A DNA stretch of 64,000 nucleotides, taken from NCBI RefSeq assembly GCF_014237875.1, contig NZ_JACJVJ010000001.1, positions 856,501 through 920,500 on the forward strand, written 5' to 3'. The translations under genes and the position numbers were made by a program. The DNA comes from Parasphingopyxis marina (GTDB lineage: Bacteria > Pseudomonadota > Alphaproteobacteria > Sphingomonadales > Sphingomonadaceae). How positions within the stretch are numbered: position 1 is the first letter of the stretch; each line of letters opens with the position of its first letter. Under the pieces are notes generated by a model. It was given only the letters and a program-made list of their open reading frames with translations. It did no database searches and was not told the DNA's origin. Positions 15,321-22,435 of this stretch are shown piece by piece.

Positions 15321-15985
15321 ATCCGGGCTTCTCCCCATTCGACCCAGCCGGCCCAGCGGGGCGATTTTTCCATATAGCCTTCGCCCTTGTCGGCGACGGT
15401 GAAACCCGCGGCTTCGATCGCCGAGGTGACGGGGCGGGTCAGGTGGCAGCCGCCGGCGATGCGTTTCCATAGCGGTTCGATACGCCGCTGCCATTTGGCG
15501 GCTTTGGGATCGGGGGCAGCGCCATGTTCGCAGAACAGGAATTGTCCGCCCGGTTTCAATACGCGGCGGGCTTCCGCCAGCGAACGGGCCTGGTCCTGCA
15601 CCGAACACAGGGTGAAGGTGGCGAGTACGGTGTCGAAGCTGTCATCGGCAAATGGCAGGTCTTCGGCGATGCCGCCCTTGATATCGAAAACGATGCCTTC
15701 GGCCTTGGCCGCCGCCCGGGCCCGGTCGAGCAGTTCGGGCGAAGGATCGACGCCTTCCACGCTTGTTACCTTTGCCGGATCGTAAAGCGCGAAATTGGCG
15801 CCGCCGCCCGCGCCCAGTTCAAGCACGCGGCCGCTGGCGCGCGGCACGACAAGGGCGCGGCGTTCCATGACGGGCGGCTGGCTGCAGCAAAAGCCGATCA
15901 TCCGCGGCACGACATATTTGTCCCAAAGACCGGTCATGGCGGGGTCATGCCATGGGGTTTGAGGCGATGCCAGCCGCTTATACAT
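15317..15985 (-). CDS. class I SAM-dependent methyltransferase (UbiE/COQ5-like)
   Basis: 222 residues with SAM motif I VLELGAGGGANFALY, the acidic post-I strand GVDPSPELLDRAR, and motifs II/III (FDTVLATFTLCSV, VLKPGGQFLFCEHG). The pattern belongs to the broad Methyltransf_11 group; the C-terminal CHLTRPVTSAIEAAGF is typical of the METTL7-like branch. Substrate unknown. The ATG at 15985 lies at the edge of the ArsR-type palindrome; the internal ATG at 15937 (MTGLWDKY) also fits. Divergent from arsR-SRPBCC and overlapping the downstream GIN-domain gene. Confidence 0.88.
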   Translation of the reverse strand: MYKRLASPQTPWHDPAMTGLWDKYVVPRMIGFCCSQPPVMERRALVVPRASGRVLELGAGGGANFALYDPAKVTSVEGVDPSPELLDRARAAAKAEGIVFDIKGGIAEDLPFADDSFDTVLATFTLCSVQDQARSLAEARRVLKPGGQFLFCEHGAAPDPKAAKWQRRIEPLWKRIAGGCHLTRPVTSAIEAAGFTVADKGEGYMEKSPRWAGWVEWGEARI

Positions 15986-16018
15986 TTAAGCATTGACTTA
16001 ATTAAGTGAAGGCTTAAA
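15985..16018. promoter_or_regulatory. 34-bp near-perfect palindrome, ArsR operator
   Basis: Two 17-bp halves (TTTAAGC-ATTG-ACTTAA and its partner) differ from exact symmetry at only two position pairs in the spacer tetranucleotides. It fills the gap between the divergent methyltransferase and arsR start codons. It should therefore allow the encoded ArsR protein to control both transcripts, including its own. Confidence 0.75.
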
Positions 16019-16027
16019 CATTGGCGT

Positions 16028-16330
16028 ATGGACCGATTCGCCGCCCTTGGAGACCCGACACGCCGCGCCATTGTCGCCCGCCTTGCCGCGGCTGACAGCC
16101 GGGCCGGCGATATCGCCGCGGGTTTCGCGATCAGCGCGCCGGCGATCTCGCAGCATCTGAAAACGCTGCGCCAAGCCGGGCTGGTGCGCGTTGAAAAACG
16201 CGGGCGCGAACGGATTTACAGCCTCGATCCCGAGGGCCTGGCCGCGATGGAGCGTTGGGTCTCGGAAACACGGACACTCTGGAACGGCCGGCTCGACCGG
16301 CTGTCCCGGCTGCTTGAGGGAGACGAATGA
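16028..16330 (+). CDS. ArsR-family transcriptional regulator
   Basis: 100-residue winged-helix repressor: ALGDPTRRAIVARL at the N-terminus, recognition helix ISAPAISQHLKTLRQAGLV and wing KRGRERIYSL. It has no cysteines, so it is not a canonical metal-sensing ArsR/SmtB. It belongs to the subgroup paired with SRPBCC proteins, with which it overlaps by four bases (ATGA). The palindrome directly upstream is a likely autoregulatory operator. Confidence 0.95.
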   Translation: MDRFAALGDPTRRAIVARLAAADSRAGDIAAGFAISAPAISQHLKTLRQAGLVRVEKRGRERIYSLDPEGLAAMERWVSETRTLWNGRLDRLSRLLEGDE

Positions 16331-16860
16331 TGCGCGAGGATTTTGGTACCCAGCTGGAAGACGGATCGCTGCGTTTCGTTCGCGATCTTCCCGGGCCGAT
16401 CGAACGGGTCTGGGCCTATCTCGTCGATCCGGAAAAGCGCGCGCTTTGGTTCTGCGACGGGACGATGGGAGGCCAGGTCGGCGACAGCTATACCATGGCC
16501 TTCGATCATGACCGGCTCTCGCATGAGCCCCTGCCCGAACGCTATGCCGGGATGCAGGGCGGCATCGAGATGAAAGCCGAGATCCTCGCCATTGATCCGC
16601 CGCGACTGATCGTGTTTTGCGGCGTAAGCGAAGATGCCGAAACGCGCATCGAGCTGGAACCGCTGGGGGAACGGGTCAGGCTGACGCTAACCCAGGCACC
16701 GCCCGCCGATTTCGGCGACCTCACCGGCACAGCCGGTGGCTGGCACGCCCATCTTGCGATCCTCGTCGACCACCTCGAAGGCCGGGTGCCGCGCGGTTTC
16801 TGGACCGAGCATGAAGAGGCAAGGGGCCATTATGAGGGCGTGCTCAAGCCCGCGGGCTGA
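16327..16860 (+). CDS. SRPBCC (AHSA1/Aha1-like) domain protein
   Basis: 177-residue START-like helix-grip protein: RDLPGPIERVWAYLVDPEKRALWF at the N-terminus, and GTAGGWHAHLAILVDHLEG at the C-terminus. Such proteins bind hydrophobic ligands; ArsR-SRPBCC pairs are widespread, but ligands are mostly unknown. Translationally coupled to arsR by ATGA. The ligand could be sensed jointly with the regulator; this is inference. Confidence 0.9.
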   Translation: MMREDFGTQLEDGSLRFVRDLPGPIERVWAYLVDPEKRALWFCDGTMGGQVGDSYTMAFDHDRLSHEPLPERYAGMQGGIEMKAEILAIDPPRLIVFCGVSEDAETRIELEPLGERVRLTLTQAPPADFGDLTGTAGGWHAHLAILVDHLEGRVPRGFWTEHEEARGHYEGVLKPAG

Positions 16861-16863
16861 AGT

Positions 16864-17058
16864 TCATTGCTGGTTTTTTTGCCATTCCTGCACCCGGCGG
16901 AAATAGGGCATGCCGCCCAGCGCCGCGCCAAGGCCGATAATGCCGCCGCCGATTGCGCCGATGCCGCCGATCACTGTCAGCGCGATGACGGCACCAACGG
17001 TTGCGCCAATGGCGATGAAAGCAATTTCCTTGCCGGACGGTTTCGGTTTGTCAGCCAT
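16864..17058 (-). CDS. small glycine-rich membrane protein, unknown
   Basis: 64 residues: a charged N-terminus (MADKPKPSGKE), a roughly 38-residue hydrophobic stretch rich in Gly and Ala with GxxxG-like spacing, and a polar tail (RRVQEWQKNQQ). This fits one or two membrane-embedded glycine-zipper helices. Good ribosome site GGGGGATT upstream of ATG. Converges with the SRPBCC gene. I do not recognise a family. Confidence 0.6.
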   Translation of the reverse strand: MADKPKPSGKEIAFIAIGATVGAVIALTVIGGIGAIGGGIIGLGAALGGMPYFRRVQEWQKNQQ

Positions 17059-17275
17059 GTTTAATCCCCCAGATATCCTCGACCCGGTCGTGCCTTAGGC
17101 GCGGCGCCAAAGCCGAGGCAAGGCCCCGCGCCAATGAGCCGTGGGCAGGCCGTATCGCTTCCGTTCATCCTGCGCGCGCCAAGTTACTCCGTGTTCTGCC
17201 CAAGGCGGCGCTTGCCAAGCACCGCGCCATTGGACATGAACCCCGGTCATTGGCGCTGGAAGACGGAGTAGCGCG

Positions 17276-18211
17276 ATGGAAAAATTGAAGAAACTGGCCT
17301 TCCTGGCCGATCGGACCGCGGTCCTGTTCATCGGCATCGCGGTCGGCGCGGTGATCGGGCTGGCTTTTCTCGGCGGCGGGGAAGGGGCGGCGAGCGCCCC
17401 CGCGCCGGAAATCGTGGTGCAGCAGGCTGCGGCCACCGGCGATGTCGCGCCCAGCGAATGCGCGGCGATGTTCGACCGCGGGCTGACGCGCGCGCTGGCC
17501 GAGGGCGAGCCGGTCCAGATCGGCGTGTTCGGCGACAGTTTCGGCGACGGTCTTTGGGCCGCGCTCTATCGCGGTTTTCGCGGCGAGGACGATTTCGTCG
17601 TCCACCAGTTCGCGCACCAGTCGACGGGCTTCACCCGTTATCGCAGCCTCAATGTGCTGGAAGATATCGCCGCGCGGCTCGAGGAACAGCCGGTCGATAT
17701 CGCCGTCCTTTCCTTCGGCGCCAACGACACCCAGGGGATCTATACCGGCAATTCGGCCGCCGCCTATATGAGCGAGGAGTGGCAGGAAATCGTCGGCGCA
17801 CGCGTCGATGCCGTCGTCCAGCTGCTGCGGGACAATGGCGCGATCGTCTATTGGGTGGGCCTGCCGCGCATGCGCCGGCCCGAATTCGACGCCCAGATCC
17901 AGCAGATGAACGCCTTTTACGCCGCACGTATGCGGCAACTCGGCGTTCCCTTTATCGACACGGCCTCGTTGAGCGTCGATGAGGATGGCAATTATGCCGC
18001 CTATCTCCCCAATCCCGAAACCGGCGCCCGCACGCTCGTGCGCGCCAATGACGGCATTCACATGACCGGCATGGGCTACGGCTTTCTCACCCGCGGGCTC
18101 GAAGAGCGTATTCGCGGCTATGTCGATCTCGCCCGCGCCGAAGCGGTGCGCGAGGAACAGCGGCGCAGCGCGGCAAGCACGGTCGAAACCGGGGGGAGCT
18201 CCGAAGGATGA
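17276..18211 (+). CDS. membrane-anchored SGNH/GDSL hydrolase-like protein (DUF459-like)
   Basis: 311 residues: one N-terminal transmembrane anchor (about residues 14-34), then a periplasmic SGNH fold with block I FGDSFGDG (Ser 88), block III FGAND (Asn 150) and block V DGIH (Asp 259, His 262). All catalytic positions are present. Such enzymes esterify or de-esterify sugars; in DltD/AlgJ-like systems SGNH proteins pass acyl groups from an MBOAT partner. First gene of a four-gene operon with a second SGNH protein (ATGA overlap) and an MBOAT acyltransferase. An envelope O-acylation role is inferred. Confidence 0.85.
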   Translation: MEKLKKLAFLADRTAVLFIGIAVGAVIGLAFLGGGEGAASAPAPEIVVQQAAATGDVAPSECAAMFDRGLTRALAEGEPVQIGVFGDSFGDGLWAALYRGFRGEDDFVVHQFAHQSTGFTRYRSLNVLEDIAARLEEQPVDIAVLSFGANDTQGIYTGNSAAAYMSEEWQEIVGARVDAVVQLLRDNGAIVYWVGLPRMRRPEFDAQIQQMNAFYAARMRQLGVPFIDTASLSVDEDGNYAAYLPNPETGARTLVRANDGIHMTGMGYGFLTRGLEERIRGYVDLARAEAVREEQRRSAASTVETGGSSEG

Positions 18212-19461
18212 GGGCGGCCTTCGCGCTTCTGGCGCTGGCGACGATTGCCGGTGCCGGTCCCGCTGCCGGCCAGCAGGCGGGCTCTGCCTGGGAAGGCTGT
18301 GGCGAACGGCTCTGCTATGCCCAAAATCTCGCGCCCTTTTTCGCGCGTCTTGGCGAGAGCCGCCGCGATGGCGGGGAGCCTGTCCGCATCATCCAGATCG
18401 GCGACAGCCACACGGCGGGTGACATGATCACCAATGGCTGGCGCGAGGCGCTGCGCGAACGATACGGCCAGGGCGGCCGCGGCGTGCTGGCTGCCGGACG
18501 GCCCTATGCCGGCTATCTGACCTGGGGTGTCACCGCCTCGCAGACGGCGGGCTGGGAAGTGAACTCAATCTTCGGCCGGGGCTATGCCAATTACGGCCGC
18601 CCGATCGGCATTTCGGGCTTCAGCCAGACCGCGCGGGCCGCCGGTGAATCGCTCGGCGTCACCGCCGATGCGCCCGAACAGTCCTTCGATCGCATCATCG
18701 TTTGCGCGATCCGCGAACCGGGCGCGGGCACGGTGACCCTGCGGCTCGGCTTCGAAACCGAACGCTGGGCGCTCGATGCACCCGAACGCACCACCGAATG
18801 CCGGACGCTCGACAGCGACTATCCCCAGCTCGGCGCGTCGCTCCGGACCGAGGACGACCGGATCGTCACGGTCACTTCCTTCGCGACGATGCGCCGTCAG
18901 GGCGGCGTCTCGCTCTCCAATCTCGGCGTATCGGGATCGCAACTCGTCCACCAGGCGCGCTCGACCGACACGGTGGCGCAGGTCGAACTGCGCACCTACC
19001 AGCCGGACCTGCTCGTCTTCGCCTTCGGCACCAATGAAGGTTTTTCGCAACAGCTGACGCCGGCCAGCTTCGAGGCGACCCTGCGCGCCCAGGTGACGCG
19101 TTTTCGCCAGTTGATGGGCCGCGACGTGCCGATCCTGCTGATCGGCGCGCCCGATGCCAATACGCGCAATCGCGGCCTGGCCGACAATTTCGGCGCGCCG
19201 GTGGCCTGCGCGGAGGGCTGGTACACGCCAACCCTGCTCGCCGAGCTTCGGACGCTCCAGCGGCGCGTGGCGCGCGAGATGGGGCTGGCCTTCTGGGACT
19301 GGAACGCGGCGATGGGCGGCCGCTGTTCGGCGCATGACTGGCGCACGCGCGATCTGATGCGCGGCGACCATGTCCATTTCAACCAAGCGGGGGGCGCACG
19401 GATCGGACGGATGATATTCGCCGATCTCGAAAGGGCCGCCGGCGAACGAGCCCCGCGATAG
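18208..19461 (+). CDS. secreted SGNH/GDSL hydrolase-like protein
   Basis: 417 residues with a signal peptide (MRAAFALLALATIAGAGPAAGQQ). Block I is IGDSHTAGD (Ser 67), a central region contains FGTNEG, and the C-terminal catalytic pair is in GDHVHFNQAGG. Two cysteines flank residues 31-36. The family resembles periplasmic polysaccharide or peptidoglycan O-acetyl-transfer/esterase proteins that accompany MBOAT genes. It starts within the stop of the previous gene (ATGA), indicating coupled translation. Confidence 0.85.
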   Translation: MRAAFALLALATIAGAGPAAGQQAGSAWEGCGERLCYAQNLAPFFARLGESRRDGGEPVRIIQIGDSHTAGDMITNGWREALRERYGQGGRGVLAAGRPYAGYLTWGVTASQTAGWEVNSIFGRGYANYGRPIGISGFSQTARAAGESLGVTADAPEQSFDRIIVCAIREPGAGTVTLRLGFETERWALDAPERTTECRTLDSDYPQLGASLRTEDDRIVTVTSFATMRRQGGVSLSNLGVSGSQLVHQARSTDTVAQVELRTYQPDLLVFAFGTNEGFSQQLTPASFEATLRAQVTRFRQLMGRDVPILLIGAPDANTRNRGLADNFGAPVACAEGWYTPTLLAELRTLQRRVAREMGLAFWDWNAAMGGRCSAHDWRTRDLMRGDHVHFNQAGGARIGRMIFADLERAAGERAPR

Positions 19462-19473
19462 GGGCCGGCGACG

Positions 19474-20883
19474 ATGCTTTTTCCGACGCTCACCTTCGGG
19501 CTGTTCTTCCTCGCGGTCTATGCCATCGCCTGGGGGCTCAAGGGCTCGAACGAGTGGCGCAAGATTTTCCTGCTCGTCGCGAGCTGGTTCTTCTACGGGG
19601 CCTGGGACTGGCGTTTCGTCGCGCTGCTGATTGTCTCCGGCTTCCTCAACTGGGGCGCGGCGCGGCTAATCATATATTTCGAGGACGACCGGAAGCGGCG
19701 TAAGCTGTTCCTCATACTCGGCGTCATCGCCAACCTCTGCATTCTCGGCTGGTTCAAATATTACGGCTTCTTCATGGAGCAGTTCGCGGCGCTGCTTTCG
19801 GGCCTCGGTTGGGAACGCGACCTCTATATCATGCAGGTCGTTCTCCCGATCGGCATTTCCTTCTTCACCTTCCAGGGGATGAGCTACCTGATCGACATCT
19901 ACCGGCGGCAGACCGAGCCGGCGCGCCTGCTCGACATGGTGCTTCTGATGAGCTTTTTCCCGCACCTTGTCGCCGGTCCGATCGTGCGCGCTTCGCACCT
20001 CATCCCCCAATTCCAGAGCGTTCCGAAGATGGATCGGGGCATGGCCGCGATGGGGCTGCTGCTGATCGTATGGGGCCTGTTCAAAAAGGCAGTAATCGCC
20101 TCCTATCTTGCGACCGAATTCGTCGATCCGGTTTTCTTCGATCCTGCCGCCCATTCGAGCCTCGACCTCATGCTCGCCGCCTATGGCTATGCGGTGCAGA
20201 TCTACTGCGATTTTTCTGCCTATAGCGATATGGCGATCGGGCTCGCCGCGCTGCTCGGCTATCGTTTCCCGCACAATTTCAACCAGCCCTACCGCGCGGC
20301 CAGCCTGCAGGATTTCTGGCGACGCTGGCATATCTCGCTGTCGAGCTGGCTGCGCGACTATCTCTATATTTCGCTAGGCGGGTCGCGGCACGGGCAGCTT
20401 CGGCTCTACGCCGCGTTGATGACGACGATGTTGCTCGGCGGGCTGTGGCACGGGGCGAGCTGGAACTTCGTGATCTGGGGCGGCATCCATGGCGGCGTGC
20501 TCGTCGCCGAGCGGCTGTGGCGGCAGCACAAGCCCGAGCACTGGCCGGCGCTACCGCAATGGGCGGGGATCATCCTCACCTTCCATATCGTGACCCTGGC
20601 CTGGATATTCTTCCGTTCCTCGACCTCCGAGGGCGCGATGCAGTTCCTCTCCGGGATCGGCGCGCTGGATTTCAGCGGATCGATATTGCGGCCTATGGGG
20701 CTGTTCCTGATCCTGCTCGGCACCGCGCTCCACGCGCTGCCACCCGATGCGATCCAGAAGAACGCGATGCGCCTGCGCCGCATCAATGCCGCCTGGGTCG
20801 GGCTCGGCTTGGGCATTCTCATTCTCGTCATCGACGCGATGCGCCCGGCCGGTGTCGAACCGTTCATCTATTACCAGTTCTAA
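19474..20883 (+). CDS. MBOAT-family O-acyltransferase (AlgI/DltB-like)
   Basis: 469-residue multi-pass membrane protein. Family hallmarks: WFFYGAWDWRF near the N-terminus, LPIGISFFTFQGMSYLIDIYR, FFPHLVAGPIVR, DFWRRWHISLSSWLRDYLYI and the catalytic-His region GGLWHGASWNFVIWGGIHG. AlgI/DltB/PatA proteins move acyl groups across the inner membrane for attachment to polysaccharide, teichoic acid or peptidoglycan. It lies 12 bp after the secreted SGNH gene and 16 bp before a small membrane protein, so the operon supplies both translocase and periplasmic transferases. Confidence 0.94.
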   Translation: MLFPTLTFGLFFLAVYAIAWGLKGSNEWRKIFLLVASWFFYGAWDWRFVALLIVSGFLNWGAARLIIYFEDDRKRRKLFLILGVIANLCILGWFKYYGFFMEQFAALLSGLGWERDLYIMQVVLPIGISFFTFQGMSYLIDIYRRQTEPARLLDMVLLMSFFPHLVAGPIVRASHLIPQFQSVPKMDRGMAAMGLLLIVWGLFKKAVIASYLATEFVDPVFFDPAAHSSLDLMLAAYGYAVQIYCDFSAYSDMAIGLAALLGYRFPHNFNQPYRAASLQDFWRRWHISLSSWLRDYLYISLGGSRHGQLRLYAALMTTMLLGGLWHGASWNFVIWGGIHGGVLVAERLWRQHKPEHWPALPQWAGIILTFHIVTLAWIFFRSSTSEGAMQFLSGIGALDFSGSILRPMGLFLILLGTALHALPPDAIQKNAMRLRRINAAWVGLGLGILILVIDAMRPAGVEPFIYYQF

Positions 20884-20899
20884 GGAAGGAGGAGCCGCG

Positions 20900-21304
20900 A
20901 TGACCAATACCGATAAGCCCGCCGCCCTTCCCGGGGCCGACATGACATCGCCGGTTGATCTGCCGCCGATTGAGGGGGGGGAAGCGCATCCGCTGCTCTG
21001 GGCCTCGACCGCGATCGCGGTAGCATCCGCGTTCCTCCTGCTGTTTAACGCTTCGGCCCTGCGCAGCTGGGCCTATGAGCGGGAACCGGGGCCGGTTAAC
21101 GAACGCGTCGTCGGCTATGCGGAAGGCTGGTTCGCGGTGACCGAACGCTTTTATCTGGATCGCCCGGTGGCGGCGATGAGCGGCTGGTGGGACGCGATGA
21201 AGGCCATCGGATTCCGCGGTAGCGATGCCGAAGCGGCACCCGAGCCCGCCGAGCCCGAACCCGTCGCCGCGGAAGAACCCCGGCCGGGCTTCACCGTCCA
21301 ATAG
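20900..21304 (+). CDS. small single-pass membrane protein of the O-acylation operon
   Basis: 134 residues: a cytoplasmic N-terminus, one hydrophobic helix (about 36-56, LLWASTAIAVASAFLLLFNA) and a periplasmic part ending in an acidic Pro/Glu-rich tail (APEPAEPEPVAAEEP). Strong GGAGGAG ribosome site. I recognise no family. Position as last gene of the SGNH-SGNH-MBOAT operon suggests an accessory or scaffold subunit. Confidence 0.7.
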   Translation: MTNTDKPAALPGADMTSPVDLPPIEGGEAHPLLWASTAIAVASAFLLLFNASALRSWAYEREPGPVNERVVGYAEGWFAVTERFYLDRPVAAMSGWWDAMKAIGFRGSDAEAAPEPAEPEPVAAEEPRPGFTVQ

Positions 21305-21317
21305 GCCCCAAAGCAAA

Positions 21318-21348
21318 GGCCGCCTTCTCCATGTCGGAAAAGACGGCC
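21318..21348. terminator. hairpin between converging operon and SleB gene
   Basis: GGCCG/CGGCC plus CTT/AAG and TCC/GGA pairs, separated by single mismatches, flank a five-base loop. The minus-strand exit has an interrupted T-tract (TTTGCTTT), so it fits best as terminator of the minus-strand hydrolase gene. Confidence 0.4.
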
Positions 21349-21378
21349 CATGCGACCCGGTAGGAAAGGGGGGAAAGT

Positions 21379-22023
21379 CTACCGGTAAAAAATATGATCG
21401 CCGATCTGCGCGACGCGCGGACGCGAAGCGTGGAAGCGCGAGGGCGCATAGGCGGCGTGATAGAAAACCGCTTCGCCGATCACCGGATCGCTGATCTGGT
21501 TGCGGGCGTCGAGCGAGACTTCCAGCGCCGACTGCCACAGCGCGTCGCTCCGCGAAGGGTTGTAGGCGTTGGTGTTGAAGAACTGGCCGCGCTGGTGGGC
21601 GACGGAACAGATCGAATTGGGGAAGCGCGGCGAGCGCACGCGGTTCATCACGAGCTGCGCGACAGCGAGCTGGCCGGTCTGCGACTGGTTGGCCGCTTCA
21701 TGGCGCACGATCTTGACGAGGCAGATGAGATCGGCGTCGACCGTCTCGTCCATCGCCGGCGTTTCGTCGGCGGCAGGCAGCTCATCCTCAATGGCGAGGA
21801 ATTCGGCCGCTTGGTCGAGCGCGATAGTCGGTTCGGTGGTTGCGGCCTCGGGGCCGGTTGCGTTCCGCTCAATACCGGATTCGGCGAGCAGGCTGGTGTC
21901 AGCTTCGTCCTGAATGGCATCGTTCGATTCAAAAGCGAAACCCGTGGCCATCGGCACTGCGGCAACGGTAACGGCGGCAGCGGCCGAAAGGCCGAAAATC
22001 ACATTCTTGTGTCCCAGGGACAT
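21379..22023 (-). CDS. SleB-type cell wall hydrolase (Hydrolase_2)
   Basis: 214 residues: an N-terminal hydrophobic signal/anchor (VIFGLSAAAAVTVAAVPMATG), an acidic linker of about 70 residues, and a C-terminal SleB/CwlJ-like domain with the catalytic-Glu region IVRHEAANQSQTGQLAVAQ followed by NRVRSPRFPNSICSV. Family members cut peptidoglycan glycan strands (muramidase or lytic activity). The start ATG is preceded by GGAG. Its promoter region (22024..22435) carries repeated motifs, one shared with the M23 peptidase promoter. Confidence 0.9.
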   Translation of the reverse strand: MSLGHKNVIFGLSAAAAVTVAAVPMATGFAFESNDAIQDEADTSLLAESGIERNATGPEAATTEPTIALDQAAEFLAIEDELPAADETPAMDETVDADLICLVKIVRHEAANQSQTGQLAVAQLVMNRVRSPRFPNSICSVAHQRGQFFNTNAYNPSRSDALWQSALEVSLDARNQISDPVIGEAVFYHAAYAPSRFHASRPRVAQIGDHIFYR

Positions 22024-22435
22024 GTACACTCCATCAGGTGCGCCAAACGGCGCGGGTCCGCGCCTTACGTCTTCAAATTTTTTGCTGACCCGCTCCAGTT
22101 TCACGGCTTGCCGAGGTGGCTGCTTCCGCAAACGCACCTGTGCCTTTGTTGCGAGCTATATCTATTGTGCAGTGCAGCATTACAACCGGATTACGATGAG
22201 CCGTTGACCCAACACGATGAATCGCGCAACAAAATTACAAGAAATTTTTGGTTAATTTCGCCATAAAGCATTGAAAAATCAGCCGGGATTTTCTGTTGTG
22301 CAGTGCCTCTTGGTGAAATTTCGATGAATCGGGCCGGCGGAGGAATTACGTTGGAATCGACTCGCCGCACCGCCCACCGCTCTGCTAGCCTGAGCGCCGT
22401 TGGATTCGATTTCTGGCGGGGACAGAGGGTTGGAA
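22024..22435. other. 412-bp AT-richer regulatory region between SleB and CapA genes
   Basis: Divergent intergenic stretch with no credible gene. It contains TTGTGCAGTGCAGCA (22165-22179) and TTGTGCAGTGC (22296-22306). It also has CACGATGAATCGCG (22213-22226) and a second CGATGAATCG (22322-22331), around an AT-rich core at 22226-22285. These look like regulator sites for one or both flanking envelope genes. Confidence 0.6.
22213..22226. promoter_or_regulatory. CACGATGAATCG motif upstream of the SleB gene
   Basis: Near-palindrome with core CGAT-GA-ATCG, 190 bp upstream of the SleB start. The same core recurs at 22322-22331 and, as a perfect 14-bp palindrome, at 59877-59890 upstream of the M23 peptidase gene. 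Confidence 0.45.

Noticed and set aside
17276-21304. Assignment of the O-acylation operon as a dlt or alginate acetylation locus
   Set aside because: No DltA/DltC carrier system and no alginate synthesis genes are present; only the general MBOAT-SGNH logic is supported.
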